NCBI RefSeq assembly: GCF_022581195.2
Contig: NC_061482.1
Coordinates: 9,052,001-9,116,000, forward strand
DNA: 64,000 nucleotides
Reading direction: 5' to 3'
From: Helicoverpa zea
Lineage: Eukaryota; Arthropoda; Insecta; Lepidoptera; Noctuidae
The notes below the pieces were generated by a model, which saw nothing but the letters and a program-made list of their open reading frames with translations, did no database searches and was not told the DNA's origin. This document shows positions 9,325 to 18,667 of this stretch, piece after piece (the first letter of the stretch is position 1; each line of letters starts with the position of its first letter). The translations under genes were made by a program, and so were the position numbers.

Positions 9325-10756
9325 TTCTACGGATCCAAGATTGAAGCAGCTGCTCAACAAGTATGAGGACGTTGTTCGGTATGGCATCACTAAATTTGGA
9401 GAGGATGTTGATAAGGGAGCAAGTGAGAAGTTCAATAAGGTTATCATTAGGAGTACAAAGGGGAGTGGATTCTGTGTTAGGAGGCTGCTGTAAAGCACAG
9501 CCATTTGGCTGAGAGGAATTGGGGGACGATACAATCGACCTATGGGCCTGAACATCGTATGACTTGCTCAGCTCGGGTCTAGGTCTGGGGGAACGGAAAA
9601 CTGTTTTGGTGTACGATGTTTTGGAGGGGGAGGCAGATGGAGAAGAAGGAGACAAGAGAGGGGAAGCAAAAAGCTGAGAGAAGTCGGGAGCGAGAGCCTG
9701 TGTGGAATGGTATTGTGGGGAGTTCGCCGTGACGTTAGAGTAGAAGCGTTTAACTCGCGGGAATCTTGCAGACGCCTCACTATAGCTGAGGTTCTCCTGA
9801 GACATAACCATTTTGATATTTTTTTGGCGTGAATGTTCAGGGCATTGATCGTCTGTAGCCTTGTGGTTGCCACCATCGCATAAAATGCAAGTTACCTGTG
9901 AGTCAGGGACGTTGCAGCTGTCACCAGGATGCGGCTGAGCGCATTTAAAGCATCGAGCTTTCGACCTACACTGAGAGCGGATGTGGCCAAAACGGAGGCA
10001 GTTGCGGCATTGGATTGTTGGGAGATGATAGACTGAGACAGGGAGGGAGGCATTGTAACAGAAAACTCTCTCTGGGAGAGTTTGACCAGCGAAAGTCAGA
10101 ACCACCGTAGAAGAGGGGGACCACGTTACTGTATCCCCTTTCTTATTTTTAAAGTTGAGGCGTCTAGCCCGAATGACCTCCCCACAATTGCGAGGAGTTT
10201 CTACCCCTGAGACTAAGTCCTCCAAGGTCCAGTCGGTAGGGATATCCCTGACAATGCCCATACGAGTAATTTGGAAGCGGGGGATTTTAGCACTATAGTT
10301 ATTTGAGGTAAGAAAGTCACTCTCCACAAAACTATTGGCCTCCGAAGCAGTCTTGAATTCAATGGCGAGTTTATTGCGTCCTAGGGACTTAATTCCACCT
10401 TCAGAAATGCCTTTGACGTTATTTTTGTGCAAGAACTGAGCGAACTTCAGGACTTTTAAAGTTGTACCAGTGGCAGGATCAGGCTCAATTTTGGATACAA
10501 AAACAGTGAAGGGTGCTCTGTCACACTCATTGTAGAAAAGTTTGGAGTTGGTTTCGAATCCAGGCTTCGAAAAAACCGACTGAATTGAATCAGACGGAGG
10601 TCTGTTTTTCTTGGATTCAATGGAGGAATCTGAATCCGCAGGTCGTTTAAGGGCAGATCTCTGCTGAAGACTTACATTTATGTCTTGGGAACAATCTAAG
10701 ATGTCTATATCTGGAGGAACCCCTCCACCCCCATCAGGGGGTTCTTTGTCACTCAT
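9299..10756 (-). CDS. LINE ORF1: gag-like nucleic-acid-binding protein
   Basis: 485 residues from the ATG at 10756. The middle holds three cysteine-rich knuckles in a row: CRNCLRFGHIRSQC, CFKCAQPHPGDSC and CILCDGGNHKATDDQC, typical of ORF1 in I and Jockey-group elements. An RNA-recognition-like region precedes them (about 80 to 220, weakly supported). A Ser/Pro-rich stretch follows the knuckles. The last 26 nt overlap ORF2, so ORF2 is probably translated by reinitiation or read-through of the same transcript. In this family the protein coats the element RNA. Confidence 0.88.
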   Translation of the reverse strand: MSDKEPPDGGGGVPPDIDILDCSQDINVSLQQRSALKRPADSDSSIESKKNRPPSDSIQSVFSKPGFETNSKLFYNECDRAPFTVFVSKIEPDPATGTTLKVLKFAQFLHKNNVKGISEGGIKSLGRNKLAIEFKTASEANSFVESDFLTSNNYSAKIPRFQITRMGIVRDIPTDWTLEDLVSGVETPRNCGEVIRARRLNFKNKKGDTVTWSPSSTVVLTFAGQTLPERVFCYNASLPVSVYHLPTIQCRNCLRFGHIRSQCRSKARCFKCAQPHPGDSCNVPDSQVTCILCDGGNHKATDDQCPEHSRQKNIKMVMSQENLSYSEASARFPRVKRFYSNVTANSPQYHSTQALAPDFSQLFASPLLSPSSPSASPSKTSYTKTVFRSPRPRPELSKSYDVQAHRSIVSSPNSSQPNGCALQQPPNTESTPLCTPNDNLIELLTCSLINILSKFSDAIPNNVLILVEQLLQSWIRRNAKDPSME

Positions 10757-11499
10757 TTCCTTGGGAAATGAGTGTTAAATACTTAGACTATATAAATTTA
10801 GACTTACAAAAATCCTTCACCAAACAAAAAACAAAAACACACCACAGAAACAGCACTAAAACCTCTTTCCGAAAGCAAAATTTAAGGTTAAGTAAGCACA
10901 CCGTGTCAAGACCAAACCTCGAATCTTAGTTTTTTTATTAATTTGTACACTCTTGACTTTATAACAGTACTAGTCTTGGGGTGAGTTGCACCATTTAACT
11001 ATAACGAAATGACTTTCGACTTTCGGTTGTCAAATCGCCGATTTGACCACACACTTAGTAACTGACTAGCTAATTTCATGGCTTATTATTATAGTTAAAT
11101 GCTACACTAGTTACTTTAGCTAGGACTGTGGCCTTTCCAATTGTGTAGTACCATTTAAGAGTTTCCCCTTTCTTTACTTGCCTACAAAATGCACAATTTA
11201 GTTTTATGTATCAATTGTATCATTCATTACACAAATTAAATTTTAGATGATTTGTAATGTTCTATTGTCATAATTGGGGCCCGGATGAATATGTATTAGA
11301 AAATATAAAATATGGACGAAAAAATCTAAAATATGAAGTATAAAATAACAATACTTTTCATAATTAAACATTTATTTATTTATTCAACCTTATCACTAAC
11401 ATTACAGATATAATCCAATGCGTTAGTGAGGCACTTTTCTTACAAAATTAAACACATTCAGGTAACAAAAAGAAAAAAGAAACACAAGATACACATTTA
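10757..11499. other. LINE 5' UTR and repeat-derived spacer
   Basis: The left part is probably the 5' UTR of the I-type LINE. At about 10977..11105 an imperfect MITE-like pair occurs: GTTGCACCATTTAACTATAA near 10986 is mirrored by TTATAGTTAAATG near 11100, a motif I associate with lepidopteran terminal-inverted-repeat elements. The remainder is AT-rich with no gene visible. Confidence 0.4.
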
Positions 11500-11689
11500 T
11501 CTATACATATAATAAATCTGTAAAAAAATTGTGTCTGTACATTGAATATATTAAAAAAATAATAATTGGGTGGGGTTTAGAAACAGTAATGGAACACAAA
11601 TCCAAAAAAAAAAATCTGTCTGTATGTCTGTTTGTTTGTACACGCTAATCTTCCGAACTACTGAACGGATTTCAATGATTTTTTCTTTG

Positions 11690-12262
11690 TTGTGTCAGTA
11701 TTAAGCCTGGTCAACATATAGGCTATAATTTATCTTCGAAACTTGAAGACCTGATGCAGAACACCAACAGACCAACAAAACTATAAGAGATACAAAAATG
11801 GTGTCATGGCAAAAATTGTTTCATGTGATGAGCATTTTCAGCTGAGATAATAAATTTGAAGATCTGGAACACCTGATGTGGAACCCCAAGAGCCCAGCTT
11901 CTCTGTACCATATACAGGTATGCCGTTTTAGCAAAAGTTGTTCAATTTGATAAGCACTTTCTATTGACTTATACAAATTGAAGATCTAAAACACCTGATG
12001 TGGAACTCCAGGGGCCCAGCTAGACTATAGCATATAGAGGTATGACGTTTTAGCAAAAGTTGTTCAATCTGATAAGCACTCTCTGTTGACTTATAAAAAT
12101 TGAAGATGTACAACACCTGATGTGGAAACCCAGGAGCCCAGCTAGACTATAGCTTATAAAGATATGACGTTTTAGCAAAAGTGGTTCAATCTGATAAGCA
12201 CTCTCTATTTTGACGGATAAACATCGAAGATCTGGAACACCTGATGTGGAACTTCAAGAGCA
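11690..12262. repeat. 122-bp tandem repeat, about five copies
   Basis: The anchor ACCTGATG occurs at 11749, 11871, 11993, 12115 and 12239, spacings 122, 122, 122 and 124. Each unit also carries TTTTAGCAAAAGTTGTTCAA-like and GATAAGCACT blocks. The first unit is the most diverged. It lies inside the probable Helitron. Confidence 0.85.
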
Positions 12263-13267
12263 ATACTACACTTGAAATGTATAGAAACGAATGTTATGAA
12301 ATAGATATGGTGAATCAAAAAAAGTAATTAGTCCGTCTTTTAGATAACCCTAAAATAATGGACACGTATTTTTTCTTTTCTCCTTCTCACAAACAAATAA
12401 TAACGAAGATATAACACGCTTGAATTTTGTGTTAAGTCACTGCTTAGTACAAATTTTACATACCTAGACGTGGCGTCACGAGCCCCCACTCTCCGATTTT
12501 TTTGCGTTATATATATCTCATTATTATTTTGTATGTCTCTTCCAGACCTCGGGACTACAGAGTTCCGAATTTTTGGGAGGCAAACGTGAGGCCAAAGCCA
12601 ACACGCTGAAGCCCTTTTGAGACAACTTTAATGAAATGGTGACACAAAACTGACAATTATCCCTTTATACACTATAGAAATGAACCCAAGGACAATCCCC
12701 GGTGAACGTCGTTAAAAAAAAAGACAATCTGTGCTATACCATTGCAAACTGTGGATGAATACTACTTGGGCTATTGTGATGGGATGCTAATAGACTAGGA
12801 ATGGGGAAACTACGGGAACTATGGCTCCTGCCGATGACAATGTATTAGATACATGTAAAAATGGCAGGTGGAGACTCGCCAGCACACTTACTGGGCCCCC
12901 GGGAATCTGTCACTGAATAGCAACAAAAGGGCAACAGGGACATGAGTGGCTGAAGTGTGAGGATACCTCGGCGGATTTTAAACGCAGATTACGCGCTTCC
13001 TGTGGGTCACTTACCACGAGGCACCTATCCTCCGAGCAGGGCTACTAACCCTGCTCAAGCGACTCCACTCTGGCTGGTCAAGCCAAGCCAGAGGTGTGAG
13101 ATCTACCCCCGTCATGGTTCACTCCGACCGGCCGGAGATGGGGGACAGTATACTCTCCCTGGAGAACTCAGTATATATGCCCCGCGGGGTCGCTACTCCC
13201 CGTCATCAGCCTCAGATATCCTGCGATGCTTATATCTCATTATTATTGTCGTTATTATCTCAAGAGC

Positions 13268-13468
13268 CTTTGTCCCAATTATGTTAGGGTCGACTTCCAG
13301 TCACGATGTAACTGAGTACCAGTGTTTTAAAAGGAGCGACTGCCTATTTGACCTCCACAACCCGGTTAACCGCTCAACCCCCAACACCCCTCGGTAAAAC
13401 TGGTCAGACATACTGGGTTCTGACTACCCATAACGACTGCCAAGAATTTTCAATGACAGCCGGAACCT
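13268..13468 (-). mobile_element. SINE family A copy, inside the Helitron
   Basis: Matches by eye the copy at 58240..58438 in the same orientation, sharing blocks such as AACTATGTTGGGGTCG (here AATTATGTTAGGGTCG), GACTGCCTAT and CTGACTACCC. Diverged. Confidence 0.65.
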
Positions 13469-13990
13469 ACAGTTTAACATCCCCTCCAAATAACGGTCAT
13501 TGGTATCCAAAATATACGTAGAAAGTACATACGAACTTAGAGAAGTTGCATTGGCAGGTACTTGCCAGACCTGGAATTAAAGACGCACGCTCATACTTGA
13601 GAGATTGGTTCTCTACCCACGAACCCCCTAAACCACGAATTCCACTAAGTCACCACGACTTTGTCATCTATTTAATGTTTTTTTTACGTTATAATACGTG
13701 TAATATTTTTGCCACACACAACTTAAATGCGGACTAATTAGAATCACTACTTTTATCCCTATGGTCACGTCTATTGCGGTTCAGTTCTCAGCGTTTTGTT
13801 TAGTCTGCTGTGCTTTTGCCGTTAAAGTACAAAAATTAAATATATGGAACATTTCTAATGGCTATGCGTATTCCGTTGTTTTCAAGTCAACGGGCCCTTA
13901 AAATTCAATATCTAGACGATTCAGATCTTTGATTTTGCTGACCCCGTAGTCGCTGGCATAAGGGACAGGGTCCGCGTACGAAGTCGCGGG
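13469..13990. other. Unassigned right part of the probable Helitron
   Basis: I see no gene. The last 30 bp form the Helitron 3' hairpin; the rest has only short open frames without recognisable domains. Confidence 0.4.
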
Positions 13991-14071
13991 CAGAAGCTAG
14001 TACCAAATAAAATTAAAAATTATAACAATAAAATAATGAATTTAAACAATAAAAACAAAAGTACTATAAAA

Positions 14072-16310
14072 CTAATCTAGGTAACATAATATAAATAAAA
14101 TTATCTTTGCGAGTTCACTGAACCGGCAAGAAAAAATGTCAATACTTTTCTGGATTTCGTTAATAGTACGGATCGCTCGCGTGAGAGGCGTTTTGGCCAG
14201 AAGGTTGGTCCTGGCGGTCGGCACTGCCAGCAGTGGCGGGCGCCGTCGCCTCTCCACATAGCGGTCCGGCACACTGAGACACAAGTACCGTAGTACTCCG
14301 GGATTGTGCTCCTTGCCACGGAGTAATTTAATTAAATACAGTATCAGTGTAAATTCCCGCCGCACCTTCAGCTGGTTGTACCCGACCATACCCAGCACGA
14401 ACAATGTGGGGTACATTAGTGGGTACAGCGGATACACCCCGTACAGCCTCCAGTACAAGTGGCGCGTGAACTTGTTCTGCACGCGCTCCAGCATGACAGA
14501 GTACTTGGCTTCGTGTGGAGCCCATATGACACCACCATACTCCAAGTGACTCCTAACTAATGCGTCGTATAATACCTTTACTGTTGTTATATCCGTAAAG
14601 CCCTGCGACTGCCTAAGTAGAAAGCCTAGGTTTCTGTACGCCTTCTTACATACATTAATAATATGCTCGCGAAATGTGAGCTCTGGAGTGAGATTAACCC
14701 CCAGATCCCGCACCTGTGTCACTCGTGTCATGGGTGTTGCCTCTGCTTTGTACTCATAGCAGACAGGGCTTCGCGAACGTGTAAAGGATATTACCGAGCA
14801 TTTGGATACATTGAAGTATAGTTTATTGTCATGACTCCACTTCACCACTCTGTCAATGTCATCCTGGAGTCGCGTACAGTCCGACTCGTCCCTTACCTCG
14901 AGCAGCAACTTGAGGTCATCGGCGAACAATAAACATGTAGCATGTCTGACTACCTCCGGCAAGCTGTTTATCATGATGATAAATTCAAGAGGCCCCAAAT
15001 TGCTGCCTTGGCTTACTCCAGACCGTGTGTAGTATGGCTCTGACTCAAAACCATTATAGTCAACATACTGCTGACGATCTTTCATGTAGCTGACAAAGAA
15101 CTGCAACAGATGTGGTGTACAGCCAATATCAGCCAGCTTCCTCAATAAAACATCATTGTCCACGGTGTCGAAAGCCTTTTTGAAGTCAAAATACGCCGCA
15201 TCTACCTGCACCCCCGCGTCGACCGCCGGTATAACCTGCGCCATGAAGTTAAGCAGGTTGGTGGCAGTGCTACGCCCCTGCCGAAAGCCATGCTGTGCAT
15301 CCGATAGTTGTGCTCGGACCTGCCCCTGTATGGAACTTTGAATGGCGGACTCAAAAACTTTAGCCGGTGTCGACAGCACTGCCACTGGTCTGTAACCGCT
15401 GACATCTGGACCTGACTTACCCTTAGGTACTGGAACGACGCGTGAGATCTTCCATCGTTCTGGGAATGTTGACTGTTGTAAACAGGTATTGTAAATGTAA
15501 TGCAAGGGACCCGCTAAAACCCTGGTACAGTCCCTGAATAGAAAAGGTGGTAGACCGTCGGGACCAGATGAGCGTTTTGGCTTGAGATTCTGCAGCGCTA
15601 TTTGAACATCATTAAGGGTTAAGTTATTTAAATGTACCCGTGCACTGGTAACACCGGCTTCCGCCGCCGCCGCCTGTGCATCTAGTGTCGGTGGTACCTG
15701 GTTATAAACTGACTTAAAAAAGTCGGCAAATTCTCCAGCACACTGGTCATCTGTCAAATCTTCACCATTTTTCATTATATTTTGGCGATTAACTCGGCTT
15801 TTTTTGGACCTAATATATTGCCAGAACGCTTTTGGATCTTTCGTGAATTGATTTTGAATTTTAAGTTTGTGATCTCTGTATGCTATTTCTATTGATTTTT
15901 TAATTTGTGCTCTAATCTTAGCGTATTCTTTATAATCGCAATCAAGTTTTGATTCTTTAATTTTTTTGTGTAAATATGCTTTAATTTTAATATCTCGAAT
16001 TATTTCCCCTGTGTACCATTCGGGATAAACGTACCGCGAGTTTCCCCGGGTACACACCCCTTCCGGGTACAGACGCCTTCCTGGGTACACACAGGTCTAA
16101 AGTATGACTAAGTTTGTCGTAAAAGACATCTAAAATCTCATCCAAGTCATGTGTCTCATACAATGTACTCCAGTCAATAGAAATTAACATTGTATATAGC
16201 AACTGATAATCAGCTTTATAAAAATTCCACTGCGGTCTAATACTGCGCGCGGCGGCACCGGCGGCGGCGGGCGAGGAGGCGAGCGGCGCGGGGTGCGCGT
16301 ATTATATATA
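14072..16310 (-). pseudogene. 5'-truncated LINE ORF2 (CR1/Jockey-group reverse transcriptase), frameshifted
   Basis: From about 16090 down to 14072 one frame encodes a reverse transcriptase: YFDFKKAFDTVDN, SGVSQGSNLGPLEF and catalytic LFADDLKL are clear, and the C-terminal maturase-like region follows. The upstream linker (IRPQWNFYKADY, about 16235..16202, then to about 16090) lies in another frame, so a frameshift falls at 16030..16090. There, three near-copies of GGGTACACAC spaced about 20 bp apart look like a small tandem duplication that broke the frame. The endonuclease domain is absent, so the copy is 5'-truncated, near 16310. The Helitron end lies close to its 3' tail. The clade is inferred from the RT motifs only. 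Confidence 0.8.
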
Positions 16311-16611
16311 AACATATATAGGTAATATTGTGAAAAATTATAACTATGAATAGTTTTATTCAATTACATTAGCTTTATGAAATTGGTTGCAATACACAAT
16401 GACATACTTCTTTAAATTATCAAAACTAAAACTCTGACGATTTGGCCTGAATCTTGTCTGAATAGTCTTATACATATTTTCTGAATGATCTTGGCTGCAT
16501 ATATAAACAAGCATAATTCGGTAATTATGTAAGTCAGTCTATATTGGCCTAAAAACTTCTGTGTAAGGTATCAAAGAATGCAATGAAAACATTAAGAGAG
16601 TAAAGCTTTGA
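16311..16611. other. Spacer, nothing recognised
   Basis: AT-rich, no ORF of note and no repeat I could pair within this window. Confidence 0.4.
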
Positions 16612-17168
16612 TTTCCTAGGAAAGCGGTGCCGTCATATAGCGGCCGTAATACAGCGGTGAATGACGTCACTAGAACGTTGTCTATGTAAACGAAATGGGG
16701 CGGTTTCCTAGAGAGCGGTAACGTAACCGTAACTTCAAAAAGCGGTGCCGCCATTTGCATGACGGCCGTCTTGTCGGTGTCAGATGGTTTGGTGAACGTT
16801 TTTTTGAAAGCGGTGAAGCTTTTTTAATACGTATTTGTGTTTTTTTTCGAACAACGTAAACAATGAGTTCCAACTCTTGGATCAGCGAGGACGACGAAAT
16901 TTTAATAGATTTCGTTCGTAACCACGAAGCAATATATAATATAAAAAGTAAAGATTATAGAAAAAGTTAACTAAAACATAATTGGTGGCGTGCAATTGGA
17001 GAAATATTAAATAAAACAGGTTAGTAAGTATTTACAACTAACAAAAAGTTTATGACGGTGTGTTAAAATGGCCGTGGAACTTTCCACATGTCATCACCGT
17101 AAAGACGACCGTCTATTTGCGTCCGTAATATTACGGCCGCTATATGACGGCACCGCTTTCCTAGGAAA
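16612..17168 (+). mobile_element. TIR element carrying a MADF-domain exon (non-autonomous DNA transposon)
   Basis: A perfect 40-bp inverted repeat bounds 557 bp: 16612..16651 begins TTTCCTAGGAAAGCGGTGCC, and 17129..17168 is its exact reverse complement. A partial third copy of the terminus (GTTTCCTAGAGAGCGGTAACG) lies at about 16702..16722. The outermost 12 bp are self-palindromic, so the exact end and the target duplication cannot be read; TA is one option. The cargo is the start of a MADF-domain gene (see next entry). MADF or Myb proteins are the usual partner of the nuclease in PIF/Harbinger elements, so I infer a Harbinger-like deletion derivative. Confidence 0.75.
16863..17020 (+). pseudogene. 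Broken MADF-domain exon
   Basis: From ATG 16863 the frame reads MSSNSWISEDDEILIDFVRN and continues with the HEAIYNIKSKDY pattern of a MADF DNA-binding domain. It hits TAA at about 16968..16970, after which the same frame still reads the conserved NWWRAIGEIL block and meets a plausible splice donor (GGTTAGTAAG) at about 17020. One stop codon therefore separates two halves of the same domain. No downstream exon is present in the element. It cannot encode a working protein here. Confidence 0.65.
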
Positions 17169-17494
17169 CCCAAGCTTAACGAAATACGGACAACCGTGTG
17201 ATGGCTAGACGGTAAATTCTATATATTTTTGTGACGTTTTCTTGCAAAGTAAAAATGGGAAATATGGGAAATAAAACGTCACACAGTCTAAATATGATAA
17301 TCAATGTAGAAAACACATTCATGACCGAAAATCGCGTAAATTAAAAATATGTATGTACATAGTGATCCGGGCCCTATACAGTCAAAATCATTGTTCATTG
17401 AAAATGTTGATTAATTTACAAACTTAGGTTTTTATGAAATTTAGATGATTGAGGCCCATTTTCCCTACACATCATCACATACAATATACGGGTA
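17169..17494. other. Spacer, nothing recognised
   Basis: Between two inverted-repeat elements. No ORF or motif I can support. Confidence 0.4.
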
Positions 17495-17776
17495 AGGGAG
17501 AAACTCGGCCCTGGGCCGCGGCCCAGATTACACGGACTAAAAACAGTTGGGAAAACTGGGCCGAATGTGCGGGCCAGATTACCATTAGAAATAAGTGACG
17601 TAGGTAAATTGACATTGGAAAAATTTCACAACCACCAGATTTCATGAAATTTAATTCCGATGGTTCGATTTACCTACGTCACTTATTTCTCATAGTTATG
17701 TGGCCCGCACATTCAGCCCAGTTTTCCCAACTGTTTTTAGTCTAATCTGGGCCGCGGCCCAGGGGCGAATTTCCCT
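17495..17776. mobile_element. Fold-back MITE of 282 bp
   Basis: Nearly the whole element is an inverted repeat with arms of about 115 bp centred near 17636. The arms share CTGGGCCGCGGCCCAGATTA, ACAGTTGGGAAAACTGGGC and AAATAAGTGACGTAGGTAAA. The outer ends, AGGGAGAAACTCGGCCC and AGGGAAATTCGCCCC, are more diverged than the interior. The flanks carry TAA on both sides, but I cannot prove a target duplication. Confidence 0.75.
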
Positions 17777-17897
17777 CTAACCCCAATATACATCCATTTC
17801 TCTTAAAAAGCTGTTTACTTTTAAAAGCGATTGTGAAAAGTCACAGTAGTTTTTTTTAAGAAACTTAATGCTTATGCTGTCTGTGAACTTGGACCTA
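17777..17897. other. Short spacer
   Basis: AT-rich, nothing recognised. Confidence 0.4.
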
Positions 17898-18667
17898 AAA
17901 GAAGACGGATCACAATCCATACAAAATTGCCCCACGTCCTATAACAATGTGACGTATCTCAAAAAAAAGATAAAAATGTTTAAAAAAATATGGCATACTC
18001 TCCAATTCATTTTTTTTACACCTTCATACGAAAAAAATGCTTTAAAAATTGTTCAGGCGCTATTATGAAAACATCATTCATAGGACTATTTATGGACTAT
18101 TTTATTAAATTATTTTTTTGTTTGATAGGGTATACCTCACAGGTGGTCCCATATTCATCTGGTCCGGATCTGATGATGGAAACCCTGAGAAATCCAGGGC
18201 AACTTTTGAAAGTTGTAGGCATGCGCAGGATAAAAACTTGACTATAAGGTGTATGTCTTATAACAATATGCAACAGTAAAGGTTTGGAGCTGACCTGATG
18301 ATGGAGACGAAAGAAGGTCGAGGGAACTCGACAACTGAATATGTAAACTACCTCGTGTTTGGGCTCATATTATTTGTATTGGATTTCTCAGGGTTTCCAT
18401 CATCAGATCCTGACCTGATGATTATGGGACCATCTGTGAGGTATACCCTATCAAAACAAAAAATAATGTAATAAAATAGTCCATAAATAGTCCTATGAAC
18501 GATGTTTTCATAACAGCGCCTGAACAATTTTTAAAGCATTTTTTCGTATGAAGGTGTAAAAAAAATGAATTGGAGAGTATGCCATATTTTTTTAAACATT
18601 TTTATCTTTTTTTTGAGATACGTCACATTGTTATAGGACGTGGGGCAATTTTGATCCGTCTTCTTTA
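17898..18667. mobile_element. Large fold-back element with about 290-bp arms
   Basis: Left arm 17898..18195 and right arm 18381..18667 are reverse complements of each other with few differences. Shared blocks include GAAGACGGATC, AATTGCCCCACGTCCTATAA, GTGACGTATCTC and GAAACCCTGAGAAATCCA. The central 185 bp are single-copy and contain GACCTGATGATGGAGACGAA. The left arm has about a 10-bp insertion near 17911. No ORF of note, so it is non-autonomous; I cannot assign the superfamily. Confidence 0.8.

Larger units (their letters stand above)
5617..10756 (-). mobile_element. Non-LTR retrotransposon, I-type, both ORFs intact
   Basis: The span covers only the two coding regions; the 5' and 3' UTRs lie outside it and I could not place the ends. 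The arrangement is standard for the I group: a gag-like zinc-knuckle ORF1, then a large ORF2 overlapping it by 26 nt. Upstream sequence up to about 10920 is likely 5' UTR. Confidence 0.85.
11500..14000 (+). mobile_element. Probable non-autonomous Helitron (2.5 kb)
   Basis: The left end is A then TCTATACATATAATAAATC, with TC at 11500. The right end is CTAG at 13997..14000 followed by T, so insertion is between A and T as Helitrons do. A hairpin, CCGCG at 13972..13976 and CGCGG at 13985..13989, sits 7 nt before CTAG, as expected for the terminator. There is no Rep/helicase ORF, no terminal inverted repeat and no target duplication, consistent with a non-autonomous member. Inside are a 122-bp tandem array, a GC-richer block without recognisable coding (about 12840..13230) and a SINE copy. 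Two shorter elements in this window have the same end type. The 5' end is the less certain boundary. Confidence 0.6.

Noticed and set aside
11690..12262. CRISPR-like array
   Set aside because: Units are contiguous 122-bp tandem repeats without spacers, in an animal genome.
12957..13397. 146-codon frame as a host gene
   Set aside because: Runs through the GC-rich Helitron interior and into a SINE copy; no domain.
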